Source of the DNA: Owenia fusiformis
Taxonomy: Eukaryota > Annelida > Polychaeta > Sabellida > Oweniidae
Length of the DNA stretch: 64,000 nucleotides
Direction: 5' to 3'
NCBI GenBank assembly: GCA_903813345.2
Contig: CAIIXF020000005.1
Coordinates: forward strand, 33,857,375 to 33,921,374
A program made the translations under genes and the position numbers. The notes under the pieces were generated by a model. That model did no database searches, was not told where the DNA came from, and was given only the letters and a program-made list of their open reading frames with translations. Each line of letters begins with the position of its first letter. Position 1 is the first letter of the stretch. Shown piece by piece: positions 38,020 to 50,200 of the stretch.

Positions 38020-39070
38020 AAAAGGGAGATGATTGTCTTTGAGGCGAGAACAATGACGCAAATGAATTCATGTGATTTTTGTACATCTTTATTGGAACGT
38101 AGACCAATGTTTGGAATGCTTGTGCCAAATTTTTAAATTTTGACTCTTATTGAAGACAAAACCAGCATGTTTTCAATGTTGAACACTAAACAGTTAAAGA
38201 TGAAGCTACTAGATGAACCAATATCCCAATTACAATATATAAGTTCTCATTATAAACAAATAGTTACCATGAAAGGAAAAGAGAAGTGGATATTTCCAGT
38301 ATTCAACACTTAAACAACAAGATGAACCGAGATCTCAATTATATAAGTACTCAGTCATTAATATTAACTGTGTGAGGAACAGTTGTAGTTCCGATGAACA
38401 TATTACAAATAATGTCTACCATAGGACATTCATAAAAGAACATGCATATTTCCAAAATGTGAAAACATTTATCAAAACCTCCATTGCCAAAACAGTGTAT
38501 CTATTTATTTATAGTTCAAATTTTATATGAAATCTTTGGCCATTGATTGAGTCACATTTCCTCATTCATTTCAACATATCTGGTGAGCATCAACATTGTT
38601 ATTATGACATGCAGGTATGTACATTGGCATGAAGATGCTATGCAATGCTGTATTTTTGTGGCCTATATCCCCACATTTAAGTATTATGCTGCTTGCCTGC
38701 ACAGTTTTCTTTATCTCATCTAGCAACAGTCTAGCAGTCTAGAAACAGTCAGAAAGAAGACATGGTAACAGGTATAGCCCATATCCATTGATGGAGCAAC
38801 CCCTCCATAAAGCCCCATTATTACCTGAGGCTATGACCCCTGTACAAATATACAGTAAATAGGGTGAGGGAAAACCTTGTATCTGGTCATTATATATGGC
38901 AAAAACTTACACAGACAATAATAAAAATTTCCAAACAAAGAAGGCCTCATGGCCAGGCATTTCTAATGTATAAGCATTATTCTTTTCTAGTATATTGTAT
39001 GTACCGCATTGTTTTGTCATGTAAAGTGGCCTTTTGGTTCAGTCATTTATTATTCTCTGTTATGATGTAT
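38020..39070 (+). other. STARD7 3' UTR / downstream flank
   Basis: No reading frame of interest follows the STARD7 stop codon. The sequence is AT-rich and without recognised exons, so it is presumably 3' UTR and flank. Two candidate duplicated phrases (GAACACTAAACAGTTAAAGATGAAG near 38180 and CAACACTTAAACAACAAGATGAA near 38305) suggest a small diverged duplication. Confidence 0.4.
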
Positions 39071-39194
39071 TATGTCACCACTTGTGGTGGTGACATATTG
39101 TTATAGCCTCCAACTTTTTTGTGGATGGTGTTCAATGGGTTGTGTTTAGCGTCTGTAAGAAATAGTGGGTGGTGACATTTTGCATGTTAATGCC
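39071..39194 (-). repeat. inverted copy of the GGCATTAACATG...GTGGTGACATA family
   Basis: Read on the minus strand it starts GGCATTAACATGCAAAATGT and CACCACCC, contains TTACAGACGC and CCATCCACAAAAAAGTTGGA, and ends with the hairpin TGTCACCACAAGTGGTGACA. It is close to the STARD7 polyadenylation candidate and may be transcribed within its 3' UTR. Confidence 0.7.
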
Positions 39195-39278
39195 TTGTTT
39201 TTGACATGTCAAAGGTCAGCTGTCTGCCTATAATACCATGGACTTCTATGAAGTATGGGAGATGTGTTCTTGTTAATC

Positions 39279-39284
39279 AATAAA
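39279..39284 (+). terminator. candidate polyadenylation signal for STARD7
   Basis: AATAAA lies about 1.26 kb after the STARD7 stop codon, downstream of the dispersed-repeat copy, and is followed by T-rich sequence. An earlier variant hexamer could equally be used. Confidence 0.3.
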
Positions 39285-39409
39285 TGTAAAAATATGAATT
39301 AATTGTAATTTTGTGTCTTTATGTGTTATTACTACCTTACCAGAGTTTCTCACTAATAGGCCCATGCGCATTTATCTGAAAAGGGTAAATAAAAAGAACA
39401 TTTCCCTCT

Positions 39410-39748
39410 TTAACACTCATGGGCATTTTTGAGTGCTTCAAAATGAATTCCTATGTGCACTGACATTGCCCATGTAATTTTAAACAACTGCTTTCTATTA
39501 AACAATTGCTTCATTAAATAGTGACGTCTCATATCATTGGCAGCTAAATATTGACATCTCATATCATTGGCAGCTAAATAGTAGTGTCTCATATCATTGG
39601 CAGTTAAATAGTGATGTCTCATATCATTGGCAGCTAAATAGGGATGTCTCATTTCATTGGCAGATAAATAGGGATGTCTCATTTCATTGGCAGCTAAATA
39701 GCGATGTTTCATTTCATTGGCAGCAGGCATAGTGCCTGAAGCAAACAT
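39410..39748 (-). CDS. uncharacterised repeat-containing open reading frame (doubtful)
   Basis: A minus-strand open frame of 112 residues from an ATG at 39748 contains seven 10-residue repeats of the type YLAANDMRHH (about residues 8-80), followed by a basic tail. The underlying 30-bp repeats keep frame automatically because 30 is a multiple of three. The upstream extension begins at TTG, not ATG, and a splice-acceptor-like TTTGCTTCAG lies just before GCACTATGCC, so it might be part of an exon. I do not recognise the protein. It may be a noncoding minisatellite. Confidence 0.2.
   Translation of the reverse strand: MFASGTMPAANEMKHRYLAANEMRHPYLSANEMRHPYLAANDMRHHYLTANDMRHYYLAANDMRCQYLAANDMRRHYLMKQLFNRKQLFKITWAMSVHIGIHFEALKNAHEC
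39514..39723. repeat. 30-bp minisatellite, seven copies
   Basis: Seven tandem copies of GGCAGCTAAATAGNGATGTC followed by TCATNTCATT line up exactly at 30-bp spacing from 39514 to 39723. Only one to five substitutions occur per copy and there are no indels. Confidence 0.9.
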
Positions 39749-39784
39749 CACATAGAGGATTAGGATTAACTTGAAATTAGGCAC

Positions 39785-41292
39785 CAAGTTAGTAAATGAA
39801 ACTTAATGTCAAGATGACAAAGGGATGTTTTATATTAGTCAATGTTCATGGTACGAGTAATTCTAATGAATTTAGACATTTCTGAATCTTCAATATTATT
39901 CAATCAGATATGAATTTTTTCAGAAAATAAAAACACTGACATGCTTTTAGAAACAGTTGTCTTTTTTGCCCAATCAACCATGAACATTATGCAAAATTGA
40001 TGGATCAATGTTATAAGGTTTTTCTAATGAGATAACACTGATTGGTGTACCTCCAGGCACCACATTTTACCAAAAATCAGTAACACAATACATAAATGTT
40101 TTACATGTTATATTAATTTATTGCAAAAATACAAATTACAAATTCAGCTGTTAGATTAGATAGATTGGAATGTTAAGTTATTCAGCTTGGTACTTACATT
40201 TATACATATGTATTGAACATGTACATCTACACTCAACAGGTGTACTTACATTTATACATATGTATTGAACATGTACACCTACACTCAACAGGTGTACTTA
40301 AAATCTGTGGGAATTAAAATTGTAAATTATCTATCATATTGAGCTAATATTTTCATATAAACTTCTCAAAAATAATGTCAATGATTAATGAATGTTAGAT
40401 TTGAACATTCATCTTTTTTCATTCAGCTCCCAAATCATTAACACAGTGATCTGTAAGTTCTAATTCAATCTGATGAATAATCTACAGCTGGGACTATACA
40501 ATGAATTTAATATTGCACTACCCATATCAACTACACAATTTATATGTGATGTAACACATAACAATTCAATCACTATGAACAATATCTAAAAGGCAGTGTA
40601 AGTAGCTAAGGGGGAGATCTACCAAGATTAGTTTTAAGAGGCTTCGAATCTTGAGGTTTATAGTTAACCTCATGATGTGTAAATAATGAAATAATTTGTA
40701 AACTTCACAAACTGAAAATCACGGAATAACTAAAAATAAGACATCAAAGAAATTTGGCAACATAAAATACAATGTAGATTCCCTACCCCTCTTAATGGAT
40801 CACACTTATAACTAAGCTATATCAAAAATAAAGAATCTCTGACAAACAGTACAATATGTGCCCTAGTGTTATCTTATTTGGATATTTGTGGCTTGGCACA
40901 ATCCTGGTACTCAGACAAAACAAATGTATGAGCACATGTATCAAATATAGGTCATATATAAATATAATTCATGAATGAATACACAATCTGGACTACACGA
41001 AAATGACAAATAATTGTAAAAGTATATTTTACATGTCCAAAATTGATTCAGCATTGATGTAAACCCCAAAATGGTGATACATGCATTATATAAGACCTTT
41101 ACATATGTGTTGCGAAAAAAGAATGTTGTACTTTGTTCATTTGTTTCACACCTTTCAGTTTTGTGCAAGGCACTCAATTAAGTATGAGACTTGAGTAAAT
41201 ATTGGATATAATCTACATCAACTTATTAATTTTTGAACAATGATTTTGGGTCAGTATCATATTACACACATTTTTTGGCCTTGAGCATTGAT
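39785..41292. other. intergenic AT-rich region between STARD7 and GALC 3' ends
   Basis: STARD7 (plus) and GALC (minus) converge here. No further exons or frames are convincing. The minus-strand hexamer AATAAA at 40117-40122 (plus TTTATT) is a candidate polyadenylation signal about 1.17 kb after the GALC stop, with nothing else to favour it. Confidence 0.4.
40191..40294. repeat. 52-bp tandem duplication
   Basis: TACTTACATTTATACATATG...CTCAACAGGTG is present twice head-to-tail (40191-40242 and 40243-40294) with a single substitution (CATCTACAC against CACCTACAC). A recent simple duplication near the GALC 3' end. Confidence 0.9.
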
Positions 41293-44200
41293 TTAGTTTA
41301 TCATGAAGTTGTCAAATTCTCCATAGCCAAAGTCCATGGTTCCAAATGCGGCAAAACCTTTAGATGGCGCTCCTGCTTTGCTGACATCAATAGAGAACAG
41401 CTGTTTACCACTTAGTTCACCAGTGACCATGTTGCCCTACAAATTATACAAAACAAGGTCAAGGAAGGCAAGGTAGTTGATCATTTCATGAGAATTCTAA
41501 AGAGGTATTAGACAGGGTCCCAGCTAAAATTTAGAAAATTCAAGACGGGTTCGATCAATTTAATTTGAGTTTTTCAACAATATATTTTGATACAAACATC
41601 TGGCTTGAAGCTTAACTGAAGAAAGGAATTAGCTTCCATATCATCATACTAGTAATCTGATGAATATCACCATATGGCAGTTTGCAAGATTAGAATGTGA
41701 CAAGTCCTTACCTTAGCAGTAAGCTTCAGTGTGTACCAAGCATCAGTGTTGACAGTTGCTGAACCATGAGCAAGCAGTTTTTCATGAGCTGGAGAAACAG
41801 AAAAATACCTTCAGCTTTTCATCCAGTGAAACATATTATAACCAGATATTGTTTTAAAAAGACTTTTTTATTCTTTGAAACATTTTTACTTACTGGAATC
41901 ATGCTATAATCCTATTTATAAACTGTCTTTGACATACTAAGTGGAAACACACTGTCCTTACATATTTTTTTCCATTTAAAGTGATGTTAACATTATTCAA
42001 GATCATTTAGATTTTGATGTTTTCCTCAAAGAGCCCAAATGTTTTGGAAATTCAAACTAAACATTTCAAAATTTACATATCAGATTGTAGGTCAATGCTC
42101 TGACTTTAAAATATGATTCAATGGACTTCAATGAACATCTCCTTAAACTCCTGACAATGACATCTACGGAGCAGATAATTAGCACTACTAACCTAGATCA
42201 CTGGACAGATAGTACATGTTGGTAGTTGTAGTGACCCAGAAGAACAAACCCTGGGCCTGGTATGCCCCACAGCCCCCTCTATCCACACGTAGGGCAATAA
42301 ATGGTCCTGAGCTACCATTCACTTTAGGAATCGAGAAGTCAATCTGGGCAGTTAAATCACTCCTAAAATATTATCAATACCAAATCAATACATGTTATTG
42401 GTGATAAGCTTTTACAACGGTTTAATAACCAATATTATATTATTATACATACTCGCCATAAATAACAGTCAAAATGACATCAGAACATGTGCATGTCCAT
42501 TTACCCTTGGACCAGATAATAACATGAACAAAACAAGATTACAAAGATAACTTTAAAACTGATCAATTTTGACTTATCTGAGGGACAGGGTTGATTCAAA
42601 AGTAATGGACCAAATTTTATAGACATACTACACAAAACTTGAAGGCTTTATGTGGCATTTCCCATTTGACTCACATTTCCTATCCATACATGTATAATAT
42701 GATGGTTTAATATGTTAAACACAGAGAAGAGCATACCAGGCATCTCCAATGATAGCTATTGGTTTATTGTTATCCTGAGAACACCAATCACATGGCTGCT
42801 GTAGAACTACTTGCTTGAGATACTTTGCATGTGCTGGGTCCTGAGACATCCTGATCTCAAACACACCAATCTGTGGTGCTATGTTGAACGGCTCTGAGAA
42901 TTCAGGGTAGGCTGTAACAACAATTGCTTGGAATAAGTTTGTATCTTAAGTAGTAGTTAACTTAAGAATACATTACATGAGAATTAAGGGTAGGGCTGCT
43001 TGGAAAAAGATAGTGTCTGAATACGTGGTTAGCCAAGAATAAAATACAATACGAGAGGAATTCAGTACAGTTGCAAGGACAATAACTTATGACAATAACA
43101 ATTAATTAGTGTCTTTAGTAGTGGTGAGCTAATTTCAATATTAAAAGAGGATCTCAATCATGTTAAGATGTAGAATTAGTGATTTGTAATCCATAATGTA
43201 AATGTAAATAACTCACACTGGAAGTCATCCTTATACTGTGTTGGGAATGGTTTGGATGCTGGAGAGTCAGGGTAGGTCCCCTTCATCCCTGTATTCACAG
43301 TTGTCAGGGTAACTATCTCATCAACATCAAGAGCTACTGTAAATGATGAACCAGCCTGGAATGCAGTTATAAATCCCGAAATCACTGAATGCGTTCATAT
43401 TAAATCATTTTTAATAAAGGAGCGATATAACTAGGAGTCCATGCCATATGACATATTCACATATTTGCCTTATATGCCATGTGCTTCTTTTGAAATTGTT
43501 TCCTATATCATTTGATAATCGTGACAAAACTGAAACTGAGCTACAGACTGTAATGACTATATTTTTGTTGGTATATAGTGAAGTAGGTGCATATAAAAAT
43601 AATTCCAAAATCTAATAATTCATGTACTACAGAAGAGGATCTTATTTTTCCAATTTGAAAGCATGTGACGTCTATTATCTGACCATTTGAGTCTTTCTTA
43701 CTATTTCTTACCTTGATTTTACCCATATTCTTGAACATTGCGCTGGCCTGACCATTGAAGCCTATTTTACTGGTCCACATATTCAGCTCAGTTATACTAC
43801 CCTATAATAAAACAAAAATACTTTATTTGGCATGCACTCCCAATCTGCAATTTTTAAAAATCTTACACAACCAATTTTAATAAACAGTGCTTAACGTCCT
43901 GAATAGTAATCTTTTTGCAGAAAACTGATTGAGATTGGCTTACACCTTAAAATTTAAATCTGTGAAGGAATATTTGTTACTGCATTACTTACAAAAGATC
44001 CTTTGAGGTTGATGGTGACATTCTGTGGAGCCACATCATACGCTGGCAGTGCAGGACGGATACATTTGGAGTGGTTGTGACTCTAGAAATAGTATACAAT
44101 TGTGTACTACATGTAGTCTTTTGTACTACAATTTCTGTGCAAAATTGACAATAGCTGACAGTGTGCTTCTACCAGCATTTACATGATGTCTTACTTTTTA

Positions 44201-47200
44201 ATTAATCAAGTTCTACTGGATGCTTTTTCTTACCATGGTTTCTATGACAATGGTGAGTTCCTTCATGTCAGGGCTGGTAAGGGTCACCATACTCCCCCCT
44301 TTTGCCAGCTTCCCCACTCCCATGCCATGCTTCAGATACTTCCAGCCAATGTTTGTGAACTGAGTAGTATGGGCTAAAATACAAAACAGCGAAACCTGTA
44401 TATCTGAACACCTCTTAAATCCAAACACCTCAATGTGAACACCTGCTAACAGAACACTTTTGCTAGTCCTAATGGGGTTAGAATTAGACAAGTTTTACTG
44501 TACTGCATAGAGCTAGTTTGGGGTATTTTTGTTTATTCCATGTAGATATTACAAAGACTATGTTAATTGCAGAGTTTTGCAACATTAGCAGCAACTTAAC
44601 AAAATTGTCTGCACGGAAGTCATTGGTAGGCACTGGTCAGTTCAAGCTGGCTAGAATAATATAATTGATCATTGGAGACATTGATAGCCTTCAATCCAGA
44701 TATGTTCCAGTTAAATTACTCAATGGCCCAGTACCTCTTCTCTTATTTAACTCCTAAGCATAATCCTTTTTATTACCTGAGACCCATATAGGAGTATCCA
44801 CAACATAATGGCCACTCCAAGGCTCTTCGGCTGTCATCAGACCATCACGCCCAAATGGTAAACTCTCATAGTAACTGGCTATTAGATTCCAGGAAATTGT
44901 CCTGTAAAAAGTTGAGTGTTCATAAAATTACTTTCAGTATGATTGTATGTACATGTATATAGAACTTGAATAGTATTTGTATACACATTGGATTAGGAAT
45001 ATACTTACGCTGTCATATATCCATTCACATAATTCTGATTCAGAATCTGAAATATAAAAATATATTTGTGATTATCTAATGTGCACATTGTGTGCAGATA
45101 GTAGATCACTACTCAGTTATTGAAATAGCTATTGAAACTCAAGTTTTAAAACATTTGAACCCATTAAGGTGGCTTGATGGAAGCCACTATGTTGACATTA
45201 CAGGTTAAACTGTATCAGAAATATATCCCTAAAAAGCATCCATTACTGATTCATATCTTTCGTACATATGTTTTGGAATAAAATACATCTAAAAGTATAT
45301 ATAAAGGAATTGTAATAACTGTTGCTGTATGGAAGGGGGATGTAGCAATCAAGTACCAGAAAGCTCTAAATTTATATTCATATGACACCCCCCCCCTTAT
45401 GTGATATTGTACATTAAGTATACATGTATATGACCTACCCTAGCCCAGCAGCCACCCCCAACTTCATCATTAAATGTACTGTAGTCTTCTGAAGACCAGA
45501 GTTGTTTGCCTGTCATCTTTGCTTCATTGCTTGAAACAGTCCCTGGGTAGTGAGTTCTGTACATAGAAAACAAGGCATGCTACTGATACTGGACATCAAA
45601 CACCGACTGCGCAACAAAAAAGTTGGAGACTATAACAACATGTCCCCACCACATGTTGTATTGCAAATTAGTTACATCTTTATAACATATTGCTCTCAGA
45701 TCCACATATTTGATTCTGGATCCAAAAGAGAAACTTCAAATATTTCTGTTCTTACCAAAAGTCAACAGTGACACTTGTCATGTTTTAATAATGTAACTAC
45801 AGTGTGTCTCAAAAAAAATGTTACACTTACAAAAAGTTCAATATCTTTCATGATTTTGACTTTTCCCCTAAAATATACTTAGATACCACAAGACCAGTCT
45901 TTTTCAAATAAATCCATACCATCAGATTCAAAATCCATCCATGATTGGCTGCACGGGACAGATTTTACAAACGCATGTGAAATCTGATTTGCGCCAACTT
46001 CTCAGTGGAGGGACATTTAGTGATCAATTCTTTTTTGGTGTGAATGCTGTGGACAGTGATATCTTGATATGATCAATGATCCAGGTGTTTCTTTCCTGGA
46101 TAAAAATACAAGATTCAATTATCAGGTATCAGGTGTTCAATTTTGTTACGTATGATGGCAAGAGGATGGTGCAAAGGCCTGTGGCAGATCATTTGGTAGA
46201 ATTCTTTGGAAATCAGAGGATAGCATTGAATTACCAAACTCATTGGCCCCGGGGTCATCCCACTTTACACCCTTGATTTTTTGAAGGGCTTCTGAAAGCA
46301 CTTTACATCATCACAAACTGACCTAAATGAACTTCTGCAAAAATAATTGATGGATTCAATGTGCTATTACAATGCATGTGCGCATGGGCAAGGGTACCTC
46401 AGATTTGCTTAGGAGAACATGTTGAAGGCACCGCATGTTTATGTGGATAGACCTAATGATCAGATGTAAGACAAATAGGAAAATTACAGAATCACATTAA
46501 AGACTCAGTTAAAGGTCAAGCTTCAACTCGGAAGAAAGTTAAATGTTAAAGAAACTGTTCCTCTTTTGTCATTTGGTCCATCCAATCACTTAGAAGTTGG
46601 CGCAAGTCAGAATTTACCATGGGGCACTAAAAGCTGTCCTGTGCAGCCAATCAAGGACAGATTTTGAATCTGATGGTGTCAAATTATTCGAGAAAGATTT
46701 GTCTTTTGGTATCCAAAGTATATTTTAGGGGAAAACTCAAAATCATGAAAGATATTGAACTTTTGGTGAGTGTAACATTTTTTTTGAGACACACTGTATG
46801 CAGCTCTCTCTTAGTCAATAAAAGATGGATTTATAACATGTAATATATTTTGCTCAATGTCCAAAAAGGCTCGCAAATGCAATTAACAATTTACAGTAAT
46901 AGAAATAAGAGAGCTAACCCAATGTATGTGATCGCATCTCTCAGAACAGGATCTTTCATAATGTCACTACTGATCCCCCACCCTCCATCTGCAGCAACAA
47001 TCTGAACACTCTCCAGCAGATTGCTGTCCAGCATCTTCCTCAATGTCTGCAAGGAGATTGATCAAGCATGCAATTGAACTTGGTTGAATTTACGAGAATG
47101 GACTTGTACTGTTGTATAGAGGGCAGGGCACAACTTGATGGTTTTACTTCCTGTCGTATTGGATAACATGTATTACTTTCAACATAACAGTAAAATCTCA

Positions 47201-50200
47201 AAAATAATTTAATATTAGTACAGTTTCCATATAGCTTTTGAAATCTCACTAAATCTCGTTTTTCTTGAGATTTTAAGAGACTTGCATATTAGACCTCTAA
47301 TGACTTACATTACTTTCTTTTAAATGGCATATTTTAATTCAGTGAAATGTTTTCTCCTATAACAGCTTTGATTTACACAGTTATGTAATCTGAATAATTT
47401 TCTATGATAATTTAAAACTTGGGCCAAATATCCATAGCAAGATTTTAGCATGTAAGTGAATGGAACTCTAGCCCAAATTAAAAGCTAAATAAAAGGCAGT
47501 ACTAGATTTTATTGATTTTTCTGCTATTTAGAAACTATCCTTTTGGACTGTGACAAAAATCTGCCATTTTAAAATAAAATGTACCTTAATGTATGTTATG
47601 TCATATGGTCTTTCATTCCAAATCTGAAACAAAGTAATTGTAGATTCATTATAAAATTAGAAATACATTTTTCTATCAAAAATTAAAATAAAAAATCAAC
47701 AATAAAAATAAACTCAATTGAAATAAATTACTAATGCCAAAGTCACATTTGATATACGGCTACTGTACAGTGGCCGTAGCTTCCCAAAATTGAGAGAAAT
47801 GTGCAGCATATAATATATGGATAAGCAGTACAATGTTGATTCTCTATATCGATTTGTGAAGCTACAGCCATTGTAGAGCAAGTGTCATTGAGGCTAAGCT
47901 AAAATTGATTCAATAACCAAAAGGTTATTGAAATACAAGTAACTCTCTGGCAGATCCAGAAGCTAACAAGGGGGACCCACATATAAAGTCAGGAATAATA
48001 ATTTCTGCGCCCTACACAATATTTTGGCCCCTAGTTTTTTCTAGGCCCACCCAAGAGGGGGGGGGGTGGGTTGGGCTCATTGGGCTAACAGGCCCCCTGG
48101 ATCCACCAGTGTATCTTACTATACACATGTAGTAGTTTATGGTTATCAATAAACAGCATGTATTCTGCTGCTTGCAGATTAGAATATCAATTAATAATGT
48201 AGAATTCACCTACCCCAACATAATCAATGGTTAGGTTGTAGTGCACCTTAGCTCCTACTAACCACTTGGTGATATAGTTGGCACTGAGTTCTGGGAACTT
48301 GTATGGGCTCCTGGTTCCCTTGCCCACCCATCCTGGGAATGCCCATGGTAAACCATATAGCTTGATTTTTGGATTCCTCTGCAATAAAAATATGTTATAC
48401 TTTGAATTTCTCGTTGTGCTACTAGGCCTTTGTCGAGTGCAATGCAAATCTGTCAATTGGTATATTTGAGTTATTGTCCGGACAAACAAAAGGACGGATG
48501 GACGAACAAAGGAAGGAAGGACTTTTCCATATCCCTACAAACTTTGTTCGTTGGGATAATAACAGGATGAATAAATTCAGATTATCAAATTAATAGCATC
48601 TGAATTAATTATTACGATTAATCGATTAATTGCTTTCATGCATAATATGAACAAAAAAATAACTGAAATATTGATGTTCAGACTTATAGATGATCTAAAG
48701 ATGGATGGATGTATGAACAGGTGGCATTTTATATACAATGTATCCCTCTATACAATTTGTATAATCCTAATTTTTCTCAATCGAATACAGATAGATAGCA
48801 GTTTTACTTTTAAGTATTCTTGCATTAAAACGCTGGATACAACACCAACCTGTCTCTCTCATTGTGGGGATGTTTGAGGGGGGGGGGGGGGCACAAGGAA
48901 TAAGGAAGACTTACTTTAATAAAAAATGAAGGTTTTAAGTAAAGAGAATCCTGTGTGATCAAAAAAAATCCTGGGGCCATGAACTGGCATGATCCAAGAA
49001 TTCATCTGGATAAATTCAACTTTTTGGATTATTGATCTGGATTAATATTTGGTGAATTGGTATGATCCTAGGATTTTGAGGGGAATCCCCAAGATGTATC
49101 CAAATTACATTGGAAGTAATCTACCTATCCAGTTGGATTGAGATTTAAGGATAAAATTTATCCAAAAGATTGCACTGATTAACCAATCTCAATAAATTCC
49201 AAGATTAATCCCACAATGCATCATTACCATGACAAAATTTATCCGGATCGGATTAGGGATCGTAATTCAACAAATTATAACTTAGCATCTGTAAAAATTC
49301 TATTAATAAAAGGATGAATGGCTTTTTAACTTGATAAGATTTCTTGTGCACATATACACATTTACCTCCCAATTAACAATAGATGGCAATAATATAGCAC
49401 TTCTGAAGTGCAATAAAAACACACAGATATCAGATGTCAAACTATATTTTCTTACAATCATAAAACAAAAAAACAATGCTGTATCATAATCATTCTCATC
49501 TTTCTTTCTCATTTGTTCACACATAAAAACCCTAGCCATTATCATAATTAATATGTATGCCAATCAATGTTTTCTCCATATCATAAAATCATTTAAACAA
49601 TACAATATTACCAATATCATTATTTTCACATCTCAAGCGATTATCTCTCATTTAAACATATATAAACCCTACACATTTCATCATTTGTATGTGCGTATTT
49701 GTGTTATTTTCTCCATATCATAAAACATCTAACAAACTATAACACATCTATCATTTTCATTAAATTGGCTTGTAATATATGCCACTATATATCATGATTT
49801 GTACAAATAATTTGTTCTAAGACATTGGATGAATGAACACTACCCCGAAGCAAAAAGGTGAAAAGTGGGTTACTTTTTTATTCGATCACCTTGTATGTTA
49901 CAAACATGCTAAAATGTTTTAAGTCCATTAATTCATTGCCATGGTGACAGATGTTGCCAAAATCTCTTGGAATGTGTTTTACATGTCTATATATACTATT
50001 CATGATAAAAATCAAACAAATCTATAGTATATTTAAGTTAAGACATTAACACATCAATGTTCTTACTGTGCAACTTAATGAGGAATTACAAAATTGAGAA
50101 CAAGAAGAAGTGTTTACATTGAGAGGTGGTCAAAGACAGGTGTTCGGATTACAGGTTCTACTGTATCTACATTTTTAGCAAAACTATACTTGCTCATTAA

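Noticed and set aside
39749-39787. Signal-peptide-like N-terminus for the 30-bp-repeat frame
   Set aside because: The apparent first residue is encoded by TTG rather than ATG and a splice-acceptor-like site intervenes, so a secreted precursor cannot be supported.
48054-48067. Poly-G/poly-C tracts (also near 15961, 45390 and 48878)
   Set aside because: Isolated homopolymers without the spaced G-runs needed to claim a structured quadruplex element.
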